Assembly: GCF_001447155.2 (NCBI RefSeq)
Contig: NZ_CP014754.1
Span: 3,844,001 to 3,908,000, forward strand
Direction of reading: 5' to 3'
DNA: 64,000 nucleotides
DNA from: Marinobacter sp. LQ44
GTDB taxonomy: Bacteria; Pseudomonadota; Gammaproteobacteria; Pseudomonadales; Oleiphilaceae
The notes beneath the pieces were generated by a model. That model was not told the DNA's origin, ran no database searches, and saw nothing but the letters and a program-made list of their open reading frames with translations. This document shows, piece by piece, positions 1 through 9,588 of the stretch. Made by a program: the position numbers and the translations under genes. Each line of letters begins with the position of its first letter. Positions within the stretch are counted from its first letter, which is position 1.

Positions 1-2
1 TA

Positions 3-1514
3 TTGTTTGCGGGGCTGCTTGCCGGCTGCGCAAGGGGATTGCCGCCGGTCGACCATGGCCCGGTTTTGGCGGTATCCTCGGTGGCAGACTCCTTCACAAC
101 GGATCAGCGCCGGATGCACCTTGATCCCGAATCCCGACTCTCTGCGTTTGGGCTGCTCGACACGGGCCGCGATGCCTTTGTGGTTCGCAGCGCCCTGATT
201 GAAACCGCCAGTCAGCGCATTGATGCCCAATATTACATCTGGAACGATGATGCCAGTGGCCGGTACCTGGCTGGCCGCCTGGTAGCCGCTGCAGACCGGG
301 GCGTGCAGGTTCGCCTGTTGCTGGATGATATCAATGTGGCTGGCAAGGAATCCCTGTTTGCCATGATGGAGGCTCACCCGGCCATCAGCATCCGGATCTT
401 CAATCCGTCTCCTTCCCGCAAGGGCGTTGGCCGGTGGCTGTCGTTCATCACCGACTTCGACCGCATCAACCGGCGCATGCACAACAAGACCTTTGTGGTG
501 GATGGCAATGTCGGTATCACCGGCGGCCGCAACATTGGAGACGAGTACTTTGACGAGCACCAGGAACTGAATTTCCGGGATCGCGACGTCATGGTGCTCG
601 GGCCGCTGGCTGGCGCCATGACCGATAACTTTGAGGCCTACTGGCAAAGCCCGTGGTCCTACCCGCTGGGGCAATTGTATGAGCTGCCGGAATCGGAGCG
701 TTCGGGTGACCGCTTATCCGGACTCAGCCGTGCCACCACTGAGCCGCTGCCTTTTACTGCGCCCGTACCCCAGGGCAGGAACCAGGCGGAATCCCTGCTG
801 GCAGGGTGGTTCGCTGACATGGTGAAGGCGGAGGCCGAGCTGGTGTTCGATCCGCCACCGGAAGACCTGGAAGCGCCGGCGGACAAACCGCGAAACACCG
901 CAAAGGCCCTGTTTGATCTGATCGAATCGGCCCGGAAGGAAATCCTGATTGAGTCCGCCTATCTGATTCTGGCAGACGAGCAGCTGAACGGGCTGGACAA
1001 TCTGGGCAACCACGGTCTGAAGGTGGCGGCGATCACCAATTCGCTGGCCACCAACGATCTGGTCACCAATCATTCCGGCTACGCCCGTTGGCGGCGTGAG
1101 ATGCTGGAGCAGGGCTTTGACCTGTACGAGTTACGCCCTGATGCGCCAGCCTGTAAACGTTGGGTGGCCAATGAACAAGCCTGCGATAAAGGTGTGATCA
1201 GCCTGCATTCCAAAGCCGTGGTGTTTGACCGGGAAACATTGTTTATTGGCTCGTTCAACGTGAACCTGCGTTCTATCTACCTCAACGGCGAGACGGTGCT
1301 GGTGATTCGCAGTCCGCAACTGGCGCGCGCGGTAGCCGAAGATATTGAGCGCGCCATGGCGCCGGAGAACAGCTGGCGGGTGAGCCTGAACGAGCAGGGT
1401 AGTCTGGTGTGGCAATCCCGGGATGGTGAGGTTTATCAGGAACCTGAGAGCGGATTCTGGCGCCGGGCGGCGTCCCGGATGTTGTCATGGCTGTCGATCG
1501 AGAAGTATCTCTGA
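3..1514 (+). CDS. Phospholipase D-like lipoprotein (5' end cut by window)
   Basis: Two HKD catalytic motifs of the phospholipase D superfamily are visible: HNKTFVVDG with following GGRN near residue 160, and HSKAVVFD with following SFNVNLRS near residue 402. Paired HKD domains hydrolyse or transfer phosphodiester bonds; the arrangement resembles cardiolipin-synthase-like or PLDc_2 proteins. The first visible residues, LLAGCARG, look like the lipobox of a lipoprotein signal peptide, so the protein is probably anchored in the outer membrane or periplasm. The hydrophobic stretch that should precede the lipobox is missing, so the true start lies left of the window and the first codon here (TTG) is only the edge of the frame. 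Substrate cannot be read from the sequence. Confidence 0.85.
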   Translation: MFAGLLAGCARGLPPVDHGPVLAVSSVADSFTTDQRRMHLDPESRLSAFGLLDTGRDAFVVRSALIETASQRIDAQYYIWNDDASGRYLAGRLVAAADRGVQVRLLLDDINVAGKESLFAMMEAHPAISIRIFNPSPSRKGVGRWLSFITDFDRINRRMHNKTFVVDGNVGITGGRNIGDEYFDEHQELNFRDRDVMVLGPLAGAMTDNFEAYWQSPWSYPLGQLYELPESERSGDRLSGLSRATTEPLPFTAPVPQGRNQAESLLAGWFADMVKAEAELVFDPPPEDLEAPADKPRNTAKALFDLIESARKEILIESAYLILADEQLNGLDNLGNHGLKVAAITNSLATNDLVTNHSGYARWRREMLEQGFDLYELRPDAPACKRWVANEQACDKGVISLHSKAVVFDRETLFIGSFNVNLRSIYLNGETVLVIRSPQLARAVAEDIERAMAPENSWRVSLNEQGSLVWQSRDGEVYQEPESGFWRRAASRMLSWLSIEKYL

Positions 1515-1705
1515 GGCCTGTCAGTGCAGCGACGATAAAGTTTGCACACTTACGTGAGCTGGAGGTTTCAACCGCACAATCGGTTATATGGGGAGATTAC
1601 CCCAACAGAGTAATAAGTGAGCCTCAGGCAAGGTGAGCGCTGAATGGCAGTTGAATTGTCACCTTCGGTATGATTTTGTTGAGGAGTGGTGTAAAGAACG
1701 GTCGA

Positions 1706-1733
1706 TTGTAATCCACGACTGTGCGGTTATAAT
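1706..1733 (+). promoter_or_regulatory. Candidate sigma-70 promoter of the vgrG operon
   Basis: TTGTAA (1706-1711), a 16-base spacer and TATAAT (1728-1733) lie about 55 bases before the ATG at 1789. It is the only near-consensus -10 I see in the 1515-1788 gap. Its position supports the ATG at 1789 over the upstream GTG at 1633, which would lie before the promoter. Otherwise 1515-1705 holds only a short inverted repeat (GGGGAGATTACCCC). Confidence 0.4.
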
Positions 1734-1788
1734 CGGTCAGGCTCAGGATGAGTCAGTTACAAACCACTATTCTTCAGGGACCGGAGTC

Positions 1789-3873
1789 ATGCCCCAGGCA
1801 AGCGGATTGCAGTTCACCGCCCGTGTAGGCGAATTCCCCTCAGATCACTTCGTTGTCGTCAGATTCGTGTTGACCGAAAGCCTTTCCCGGCTGTTTCAGG
1901 GTCGAGTTCATCTGGCCAGTACTGACCCGGACGTGCAGGCGGCGGATATCCTGGAACAACCGGTGGACCTGGTGGTGTGGCAAGACGGCCAGCCTTTACG
2001 GCGCTTCACCGGCGTGGTGAACGAATTCGTCCGCGGCAACACCGGTCACCGCCGCACAGCCTATGAAGTGGTCATCCAGCCCCCGGCCTGGCGCCTGGGC
2101 CTGATGCACAACAGCCGCATCTTCCAGACCCAGAGTACCGACGCCATCGTGCGCACCCTGCTAGAAGAGCGGGGCATTATTGATACGGTCTTTGACTTCA
2201 AGCGCCCCCCTGAGGAACGGGAATACTGCGTCCAGCACCGGGAAAGCGACCTGCAGTTCATTGAACGACTGGCCGCCGAAGAAGGCTGGCATTATCGCTA
2301 CCAACACGGCAGCGTGGATGGCGAAGAACAACCCGCCCTGATCATCGCCGACCACCACGGCGACGCCCCGAAACTGGAGCCAGTCCCCTGCAACACCCAG
2401 GCCGGCGGCAGCAGCAAACAAGCCTGCGTGTTCAGCTTCGCCTACGAAGAACGCATCAAAGCCGCCTCCGTGGCCATGAAGGACTACACCTTCAAGAACC
2501 CCGCCTACGCCCTGATGCACGAACACAGCGCGGGCGGTGTGAACCACCGAGAAGACTACCAACACTACGACTACCCCGGTCGCTACAAGGCCGACGCCAG
2601 TGGCCAGCCCTTCACCCAGGCCAGACTGGACGCCCTGAGAAACGACGCCTCCCTGGCCCAGGGCGAAAGCAACCGCCCGGACTTCATCCCCGGCGCCAAA
2701 GTGGAGCTGCAGGACCACGACAGCCAGAGCCTGAACCGGGAATGGCTGCTGACCGCCATCACCCACACCGGCAAACAGCCCCAGGCGATGGAAGAAGAAG
2801 GTGGCAGCGAACCCACCAGCTACCACAACGACTTCACCGCCATCCCGGCCGATAAAACCTGGCGGCCCCTGTGTGAACACAAACCCATGATGGACGGCCC
2901 CCAGATGGCCATCGTCACCGGCCCCGAGGGTGAAGAGATCCACTGCGACCAGTACGGCCGGGTGAAAGTCCGGTTCCCCTGGGACCGCTATTCAAAGAAC
3001 GATGAACACTCCAGCGCCTGGTTACGCGTTGCCCAGGGCTGGGCCGGCGGCCAATACGGCTTTATGGCCCTGCCCAGAATCGGCAATGAAGTAATCGTTT
3101 CCTTCTTGGACGGCGACCCGGACCAGCCCATCATCACTGGAAGGACTTACCACGCCACCAACACACCGCCCTACGCGCTGCCGGAACACAAAACAAAAAC
3201 CACTCTGAAAACCAAAACCCACAAGGGCGAAGGCAGCAACGAACTCAGATTTGAAGACGAAGCGGACCAGGAACAGATCTACCTCCACGCCCAGAAAGAC
3301 CTGGACCTGCTGACGGAAAACAACCGCACCGAAGTCATCAAGAACGACAGCCACCTGACGGTGGAGAACAACCGCTTCAGCCACACCAAAGGCAACAGCC
3401 ACCACACTGTGGACGGCGAGAAGCGCGAACAAACCGGCAAAGACCACAGCTTCAACGTAACCGGCACCCTGCACCTCAAAGCCGGCACCGCCTGGCTCAG
3501 TGATTCCGGCACCGAGCTGCATATCAAAGCCGGCCAGAAAACCGTCATCGAAGCAGGAGCCGAAATCACCCTCAAAGCCGGTGGCAGCTTCGTAAAGATC
3601 GACCCCAGCGGCGTGGCCTTGGGTGGCGCGAGTATCAAGATGAACGCCGGTGGCGCTGGCGGCAAAGGCAGTGGGCAGAAGGTGCAGGTGCCGGAGAGAC
3701 CAGGGTTGGTGGATGCCGGAGGCGCGTATACCGAGCCTGCTGCGCTGGCCACGGTCGGCCAGAGAACCAATGCGCAACCGGATGCCCAGATGCGTGCGCT
3801 GCAGGAAGGCAAAGCCCTGACCTCCATTTGCCAATCAGAAGAGAACACATCGGGAGATGGGTCCGATGCTTGA
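1789..3873 (+). CDS. vgrG: Type VI secretion spike protein VgrG (TssI)
   Basis: VgrG forms the trimeric tip of the type VI secretion needle and carries effectors. Domains: a gp27-like N-terminal half (about residues 1-380), the OB-fold gp5-like part with DQYGRVKVRFPWD and AWLRVAQGWAGGQYG, the conserved GNEVIVSFLDGDPDQPIITGR segment, then a beta-helical DUF2345-type region (HLTVENNRFSHTKGNSHHTV and onward) ending in a short polar tail. ATG 1789 gives 694 residues, is preceded by AGGGA and GGAG, and starts at the conserved LQFTARVG segment; an in-frame GTG at 1633 would add 52 unrelated residues. The next gene overlaps its 3' end by 17 bases, so VgrG, chaperone and effector are co-translated. 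No Hcp, PAAR or structural tss genes are nearby, so this is an orphan vgrG island. Confidence 0.95.
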   Translation: MPQASGLQFTARVGEFPSDHFVVVRFVLTESLSRLFQGRVHLASTDPDVQAADILEQPVDLVVWQDGQPLRRFTGVVNEFVRGNTGHRRTAYEVVIQPPAWRLGLMHNSRIFQTQSTDAIVRTLLEERGIIDTVFDFKRPPEEREYCVQHRESDLQFIERLAAEEGWHYRYQHGSVDGEEQPALIIADHHGDAPKLEPVPCNTQAGGSSKQACVFSFAYEERIKAASVAMKDYTFKNPAYALMHEHSAGGVNHREDYQHYDYPGRYKADASGQPFTQARLDALRNDASLAQGESNRPDFIPGAKVELQDHDSQSLNREWLLTAITHTGKQPQAMEEEGGSEPTSYHNDFTAIPADKTWRPLCEHKPMMDGPQMAIVTGPEGEEIHCDQYGRVKVRFPWDRYSKNDEHSSAWLRVAQGWAGGQYGFMALPRIGNEVIVSFLDGDPDQPIITGRTYHATNTPPYALPEHKTKTTLKTKTHKGEGSNELRFEDEADQEQIYLHAQKDLDLLTENNRTEVIKNDSHLTVENNRFSHTKGNSHHTVDGEKREQTGKDHSFNVTGTLHLKAGTAWLSDSGTELHIKAGQKTVIEAGAEITLKAGGSFVKIDPSGVALGGASIKMNAGGAGGKGSGQKVQVPERPGLVDAGGAYTEPAALATVGQRTNAQPDAQMRALQEGKALTSICQSEENTSGDGSDA

Positions 3874-4795
3874 TGTTTTCGAGGGACCTTCAAAAGCTAA
3901 CAATCAGCTTCAGGACATGCATTTCAATTATGTCCTGATTGATGGCAGCAAACGCGCAGAGGCGGAACGCTGGCTGTACGAGCTTGTTGACACTCCGGAC
4001 TATCGTAATCTGTTTGATGGCACCGAGTGGGCATCGATTCGCGATGTTGCACCGTTGCTGGTGAGCACCGACCGGGGCCACCCGTTGTTGGAAAAACTGT
4101 CTCTGGAGGGCAAAACGCTCGAGTGGGGCTACGCGATCGCCAGTGATGAATCGTTGGACGCGGTAGCTGATCATCTATGCCGGTTTATCAAGGTACGCCA
4201 CCCTTTGGGCTATAGCGTCATGTTGCGGTTCGCCGATCCCACGGTTGCAAGGGTCCTGCTGGCTTCTTCCGGTGATGGCGGTGTGCCCGAATACTGGTCT
4301 CCGTTTACTGCGGTAAAACTCCCAGATGCTTTATGGGATGGTTGGCATCTTGAGGTGCGTCCGGACTCGTTGCCAGAGGTTGGCGTTGGATGGAACGCGG
4401 AGGGTAGCGCTTCATTTCGGCTGGGTGAACACACCCTCAGAGGTTTAACGGACACTGATCGGCGTACAACGTTGGTCAAATTGATGCAGCACCTTGAGAC
4501 CTATTTCCCGAGTAGAGCCGCGCCAAATGTAAGGCAGGCTGTGATAAAGGATCTTCGGACCATCATGGAACAGGCATTGGCCAACGGCTATGAATCGCTT
4601 CAGGCCTTGCTCCATTGGTGTACCGTGTACGGCTATCAGGGAGAGCTGTCACTGTGGGAAGCAGCGGCCTCTGGCATTTATGACCTTTTTCATCGGTGGC
4701 CAGGAACGGCCGCAGAAGCGCAGGCTAGAGAAGCGGCGATGATCGCCATGTCCTCAGCTGGAACCCAAGTGCAAGGAGAGCCTATCCATGGGTAA
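3857..4795 (+). CDS. DUF4123 T6SS effector chaperone/adaptor (Tap/TEC type)
   Basis: DUF4123 proteins load a specific effector onto the VgrG encoded beside them. The N-terminal half (about residues 25-150) has the family pattern: YVLIDGSKRAEAERWLYEL, then LLVSTDRGHPLLEKL, then WGYAIASDESLDAVADHLCRFIKVRHPLGYSVMLRFADPTVARVL. The C-terminal part (about 200-312) is helical and not recognised. Two starts are possible, ATG 3857 and ATG 3866; both overlap the vgrG 3' end, and the gene also overlaps the downstream effector by 8 bases. The position between vgrG and the effector is the usual one for this family and implies that its client is the 4788-8258 product. Confidence 0.88.
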   Translation: MGPMLDVFEGPSKANNQLQDMHFNYVLIDGSKRAEAERWLYELVDTPDYRNLFDGTEWASIRDVAPLLVSTDRGHPLLEKLSLEGKTLEWGYAIASDESLDAVADHLCRFIKVRHPLGYSVMLRFADPTVARVLLASSGDGGVPEYWSPFTAVKLPDALWDGWHLEVRPDSLPEVGVGWNAEGSASFRLGEHTLRGLTDTDRRTTLVKLMQHLETYFPSRAAPNVRQAVIKDLRTIMEQALANGYESLQALLHWCTVYGYQGELSLWEAAASGIYDLFHRWPGTAAEAQAREAAMIAMSSAGTQVQGEPIHG

Positions 4796-7700
4796 GCAAC
4801 TTACTAACCCCATAACCGCCGCCGATCGCGCAAGCCTGGCAAGCGCCACGGCGCAAGGCGCCTGCCCGTTGACCCGGTCGGATATTCAGTTGATCCCGGT
4901 ACGATACGCCTATGCCGATGAGGCGGCGGAACACCCTTCATTGGAGCCCCGGTTCAACCTCGAATTTCAGCCAATTGGCATCCGTCAGGTACGGGATGGT
5001 TACCTGTACCTGTTCCATTCGGATGCCCCGGACATTCTGCATGAGTACGAAGTCAAAGACGGCGGCGCGGTCACCAAGCGTTTATGGCAAGGTAACGAGG
5101 GCGCTCAGGATCAGCGTACTGGGACCCCGGATACTCCGGCCATCGTGGTTCCGCGCAGGGGGCATGTCGATGTCTTTTTCTCCGCCACACAGCTGACCGC
5201 GAAAAAGTGCAGCATGCTTATTAGCTGGGAAGATTACCGCAAACGGGTGATGCAGCGAGTGAGCTTGTCTGGCTATTGCCCAATCAACGGAAAGCCCCAG
5301 TTGTTGAGCAAGGCAAGTCTGGAATTGTTATTGACCCACCCGGACACGCAAACCGTGCCCATGGATGGGAAAGCCCATTTACCCTCGTGGTACTGGGCCC
5401 AGAATACACGGGATTCCGGCTCTGAACCGTTCGCCCATCGATTACCGGCTTATGATCTGGACCATACGTATATCGTGGTTGATGATTTTATGGGCCACAT
5501 CGACGACCTGCTGGATGCCTGGGCGATTGTGGATGCCAACCATAACGCATGGTTGGAGGCAGAGGACGCGAAATACTATCCGGCGCGCTTCATCAGCGAT
5601 CTGATTCGATTGGATGACGAGCGAGTAGCCGAGCTGGCCCGCGCGTTTTCGGCGCAGGTTGAAAATGAAGATACCAGGGCATTGTTTGAAAAGGTTGCTC
5701 AGGGGAGTCGCGACCAACACGTCCGGTTGAAAGAGCTGATCGACGACTTCCCTGAATATCAGCAAAGCGCCCGAAAGGTTACTGGCCCCAGCACCTATAG
5801 CTATATGCCGTCCGACCATGAACGGGTCACCAAAATGCGTGACGCTGCTAAAGCGTTGGCAACAGAATTGGGCATGTCACAGCGTGACGTATTCAGTATC
5901 GTCGAATCCATGGCGGACTATCAGGCCGACCTTGTAGAAGGTTCTGCTCTCAGTGGTCAACAAGGTATCGCGGATTTGGTGAAGCTGGAAGACATGAACG
6001 CCTATCTGGAACAGGCTCAGCAACACCTGATGCAGTTCGCCGAGGAAAAACGACGGATCGTCACGGATATCCAGTCGTTACTAGCTACCTTTTACCTTCA
6101 TGGTCATCTGCACGACCGGGAAAGCGATGCCGACTATATGGCGCTGCTGAAGATGGACAACGGTCTGATTGCGGTGCTTACGGAGTGGGCACAGTCATCG
6201 GGTGATTTTTCCTTCCTGAAGCGATTTTACTTTGAGGAGGTCGGGCACCAGCATTTGATCTCCCTGGATCTGAAACCCGAGATCATCCCCGGCACATTAA
6301 AAGACGTAGTCGACGGCCTGAAAGCCATAATGGATGCCAAGCAAGCTCCTGCGGCATACAAAGAGTGGGTTCGGCTGGTTGAGCAGAGCCCCCATTTGCA
6401 ATTTCCGTCGCTTTCAGAGGGCGCTGCCGCACAACTCAGCCACCATCTGGCCCAGCTCAACATTACCGGGCGATTGGCGGTATTCGAGTTGGTACAGGCG
6501 GTGGATGCAGCCGATCTGCATGGCCGACTGAAGCAAGTGTTCGAACGGATGGATCCAGGGCTTCGAGCCCACATCTTCGAGAACCAAAGGCTGTACCAGG
6601 TTGACCTGGAGATTGCAGATGCCGACAGCCTTGCCAGGCATGAATCTCTCGTGAAGGAAATCGAACGGCTGGCCAAGTTGCGTGAGGAGGTTTTGGAGCA
6701 GGAAAACCGCCTTGAGCAGCGGCATAGCAAGGCCAGCACCCGAGACCGTCGCCGATATAAACGAGAGTACGACGAACAGATCCAAGCCATTCGTGCTCAA
6801 AAGCAAGAGCTGACCCATCAGCTTCGGGAACGGGGGTTCAGATTATTGGATACATCCCCGTTAGAGGGCGAAAATCATAGCGGAGAGCTCTTGATTGCTG
6901 GGTTGACCCGGACTGCCTACGGCCGTGCTGTGCAATCCGAAGTCGATGAACTGAAACGTCTGAGAGAGCGGGGCGGGCTTACCCGCATGATGGATTATGG
7001 CCGGGGTATGATCCACGGACATGACACTCTGGATCTGCCGAAACGCATTGGTGGCCTTGGGCTTGTATCGTTCATGGGATTGGTTGGGGCTGTTGGAACA
7101 TGGGATGCAATCAAAAAATTGATAAATGACGATCCGGATGGCAACTGGGCAGACGCGTTTTCCGGAGCCACGGGCACAATCGGCGCGGCCGCCAGTGTTT
7201 TGACCATCATCGGCAGTGCGCGTCTGAATTATTACTATAAGGCCATTTCCCAGGCGGATGAGGTCCTGGCTCGGTTGGCACGGGTGAATGTTTGGGGCGG
7301 TACTATTGCAGCGTGGGCTGGGTTCTTATCTGCGGGTGCCGACTGGTTTAAGCAACTGGCTGTGGTGGTTAAATCTAGAAGTGGTAACGGGACCCGGGCG
7401 GGTGCTGGTGTCACTTTAATTGGTGATAGCATGCTGGTTTATGGAAGTTGGAAAATGGCCAAAACGGGGTCTATTGGCCTGTTTCATCGGTTGGTGGACG
7501 CTCGAGAAATTGCTTGGAAGCCGGCAAATGGCAAATTGCTTAGCTGGAAAGCGGTCAATAAGAATATGCTGGGCTTGGCGGGAGGCCTGTTCCGGGGCCT
7601 GAATGCCTGGCTCTGGGTAGGCACGATTATGGTCTGTATTGGCAATTGGATACAGAATTATTTCAAGCGCACAGAGGTGCAGCGCTGGTGTGAACAGAGC

Positions 7701-8258
7701 ATCTGGGGTAATGACGCCAGAGGTTGGAACGCTGACCAACAACGCCACGAACTGGCCAAAGCCATCTACAAGCCCACTCTGTTGGTGAGGGCAGAACAGG
7801 CCGCATTGGATGGACGAACAAGCTATTGTACCTTTCGCCTTGAGCTCCCCGGACTGAGCTCACTGCGATCAGATAACGTGGAATGGGCGGTACTGAGGCA
7901 GGAGGGAACTGTTTGGAACCCTGACCAGGTCTATTGGAATCAGGCGATTACGGTTAAAAGTATGGGGGAGGCCGGAGTTGCTTTGGAATTGCACTTGACC
8001 GATGTGGAGCTAGAGACGGCTAAAGGTTTTTATCTCGCTTTCCGCTATAAGGCGGCCAATTCTTCCAACTGGCTGCCGGAATCGGAGAAGGCATATCACT
8101 ACAAGCTCATTTTTCATGAACAGGGCAATCTGCCAAGGGTTGGAGCCAACGAGACCAAAGAGTGGAAACCGGTAATACCGCTTGATGATCCCGACCATCG
8201 GTTGAATACCTTGATCACTAACTATCACGCTCTGCTAAGCGAACCTAAGAAGTCTTGA
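4788..8258 (+). CDS. VasX-like T6SS membrane-targeting effector
   Basis: Large (1156 aa) effector just downstream of VgrG and its adaptor. The N-terminus (CPLTRSDIQLIPVRYAYADE, then FQPIGIRQVRDGYLYLFH) matches what I know of the VasX N-terminal region found in VasX and BTH_I2691-type effectors. A charged coiled-coil stretch lies at about residues 618-683. Hydrophobic segments follow near 753-773, 794-815, 833-860, 871-890 and 925-955, as expected of a pore-forming or membrane-disrupting toxin that acts on the target inner membrane. The last 184 residues (from 973, WGNDARGW) form a soluble domain duplicated downstream in the 9589-10260 gene. ATG 4788 overlaps the chaperone gene; the next gene starts 2 bases after the stop. 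Activity is inferred from family and membrane segments. Confidence 0.85.
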   Translation: MGKQLTNPITAADRASLASATAQGACPLTRSDIQLIPVRYAYADEAAEHPSLEPRFNLEFQPIGIRQVRDGYLYLFHSDAPDILHEYEVKDGGAVTKRLWQGNEGAQDQRTGTPDTPAIVVPRRGHVDVFFSATQLTAKKCSMLISWEDYRKRVMQRVSLSGYCPINGKPQLLSKASLELLLTHPDTQTVPMDGKAHLPSWYWAQNTRDSGSEPFAHRLPAYDLDHTYIVVDDFMGHIDDLLDAWAIVDANHNAWLEAEDAKYYPARFISDLIRLDDERVAELARAFSAQVENEDTRALFEKVAQGSRDQHVRLKELIDDFPEYQQSARKVTGPSTYSYMPSDHERVTKMRDAAKALATELGMSQRDVFSIVESMADYQADLVEGSALSGQQGIADLVKLEDMNAYLEQAQQHLMQFAEEKRRIVTDIQSLLATFYLHGHLHDRESDADYMALLKMDNGLIAVLTEWAQSSGDFSFLKRFYFEEVGHQHLISLDLKPEIIPGTLKDVVDGLKAIMDAKQAPAAYKEWVRLVEQSPHLQFPSLSEGAAAQLSHHLAQLNITGRLAVFELVQAVDAADLHGRLKQVFERMDPGLRAHIFENQRLYQVDLEIADADSLARHESLVKEIERLAKLREEVLEQENRLEQRHSKASTRDRRRYKREYDEQIQAIRAQKQELTHQLRERGFRLLDTSPLEGENHSGELLIAGLTRTAYGRAVQSEVDELKRLRERGGLTRMMDYGRGMIHGHDTLDLPKRIGGLGLVSFMGLVGAVGTWDAIKKLINDDPDGNWADAFSGATGTIGAAASVLTIIGSARLNYYYKAISQADEVLARLARVNVWGGTIAAWAGFLSAGADWFKQLAVVVKSRSGNGTRAGAGVTLIGDSMLVYGSWKMAKTGSIGLFHRLVDAREIAWKPANGKLLSWKAVNKNMLGLAGGLFRGLNAWLWVGTIMVCIGNWIQNYFKRTEVQRWCEQSIWGNDARGWNADQQRHELAKAIYKPTLLVRAEQAALDGRTSYCTFRLELPGLSSLRSDNVEWAVLRQEGTVWNPDQVYWNQAITVKSMGEAGVALELHLTDVELETAKGFYLAFRYKAANSSNWLPESEKAYHYKLIFHEQGNLPRVGANETKEWKPVIPLDDPDHRLNTLITNYHALLSEPKKS

Positions 8259-9580
8259 CTATGCCTGAATACTACAAGAACCAGTCATCCACCGAATCGT
8301 CATCTGAGTCAAACTGGGAAGCAGGTGCACGCAGCACAACCAAGGACGGTCGGTTACTGACGCTCAGTCCTGAGCCGGTGATGACAGGGGAACGGGCGGT
8401 AGACGTCAACACTTGGATTAGGCGAAAAACCGAGAGCTGGCTGGATTTGCAGATAGGGAACCTGTTGTTTGGCGCCGAATTTGCTTTGATGTTTCTAAGC
8501 TTGGGTCTGCTATCTATCGGTTTCTTGGGGTTTGGGTTTATGTTCATAGTTGGCCCGAACCAGTTTGGCCAATGGGCTTGGGAGGCGCCATTGTTCATGC
8601 TTGTTGGAAACCTCCTAGTTTCTTTACCTTGGGGGCTTTATTTTTATTTCCTAGGTAACAAGGTGGTGAAAGGAACCCCGCCGGTAAGGTTTAACCGGCA
8701 ACGTCGAGAAGTAGCGATGCCTCGCTGGACGGAAGGGAAGGAATTCAAACTGCCTTTCTGGAATGATAGTGCTGCTGGTATCGCGTACATAGCTTATATT
8801 GGCACTATTGCTGCTGTAATTGTCCCTTTTACGCTGGAAGGTGAGTCGGCGGAGTATGTCCAACGGTTGGTAACTATATTCGCCGCGGCATTGGCGGTCG
8901 AAACTTTTGTTTTGGGAGCCTACTTTTATATCGCCCTTCGCCTAAAGAAAAAACACGACCCCAAACTCGTCTACGAAATCTATCCCTGGGAAAAAATGGT
9001 CGCCTACATCGAAACCCGCCAGGACATCGGTCCCGGACTGATGGCTACCCACACGGTGCTCACCCTGGCGATTCCGAAGCCGGACGACCCGGAATCGGCC
9101 TTGGCTGCTGCCAGCATTAACGTAGGCCATGAAACGGCCGGCCTGGCTCAATGGGAGTGTATTCGCCAGTTTATGGAAAACGGCCCCGAGGCCTGCCCGG
9201 ATCCGAAAGAGGATGAAACCCTGGCCCATTACAAAGCCAAATGCCGCCAGGCCCGCAAAGAAATGTCCTTGTTACCCTGGCTAGGCAAGAAAGTGGGCGA
9301 CTGGTTCTTCCAGCGATACCTGGCTCATATCATCACCGAACGCCGTATTAAGACCCTGGCCCTCAAGAGCCTGCCAGAGGAACTGAAAGCTTGGTCCGCG
9401 CCTTTGCCCAAGGAACAATGGGCCAAACCATCTGCGGCACTGCAGAGCCTGAATCAACGGCTTGCCCGTGCTTACGAGCGTGGCCTGAAGTTCACCCAGA
9501 TGGGATCAGTGTCTGAATGGCAAGCGGGTCGTGAGGAGAAGCAACAACAAAAGCGAGGGAGAGGTCGTTTCCGAGCCTGA
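7704..9580. repeat. Tandem duplication, copy 1 (effector tail plus immunity gene)
   Basis: This 1877-bp unit covers the last 184 codons of the VasX-like effector and the whole immunity gene. It aligns to 9706-11582 at a constant offset of 2002 bases. Anchors checked: the TGG codon opening the tail, the effector stop, the immunity ATG, the shared block starting at 8941/10943 and the immunity stop. All are in register, so no net insertion or deletion has occurred. The tails are about 74% identical in protein by direct count. Confidence 0.9.
8261..9580 (+). CDS. Putative T6SS immunity membrane protein, copy 1
   Basis: Encoded 2 bases after the VasX-like effector and hydrophobic, so it is the likely cognate immunity protein in the inner membrane (TsiV2-like role; inferred from position). 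About 439 residues with four predicted membrane segments near 68-99, 110-132, 173-192 and 203-226, then a long charged soluble C-terminal region ending in RGRGRFRA. The stretch PPVRFNRQRREVAMPRWTEG between TM2 and TM3 resembles DUF6708-type proteins seen beside T6SS effectors; that family call is from memory and moderate. ATG 8261 is preferred over the TTG at 8255 because the paralogue at 10263 starts at the matching ATG. The paralogue is about 93% identical over the last 211 residues but much less over TM3-TM4. Confidence 0.72.
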   Translation: MPEYYKNQSSTESSSESNWEAGARSTTKDGRLLTLSPEPVMTGERAVDVNTWIRRKTESWLDLQIGNLLFGAEFALMFLSLGLLSIGFLGFGFMFIVGPNQFGQWAWEAPLFMLVGNLLVSLPWGLYFYFLGNKVVKGTPPVRFNRQRREVAMPRWTEGKEFKLPFWNDSAAGIAYIAYIGTIAAVIVPFTLEGESAEYVQRLVTIFAAALAVETFVLGAYFYIALRLKKKHDPKLVYEIYPWEKMVAYIETRQDIGPGLMATHTVLTLAIPKPDDPESALAAASINVGHETAGLAQWECIRQFMENGPEACPDPKEDETLAHYKAKCRQARKEMSLLPWLGKKVGDWFFQRYLAHIITERRIKTLALKSLPEELKAWSAPLPKEQWAKPSAALQSLNQRLARAYERGLKFTQMGSVSEWQAGREEKQQQKRGRGRFRA

Positions 9581-9588
9581 GCATCTTC

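Noticed and set aside
2161..2943. Minus-strand open frame rich in Gly, Val and Phe inside vgrG
   Set aside because: Low-complexity mirror of vgrG codon bias; no ribosome site or family pattern.
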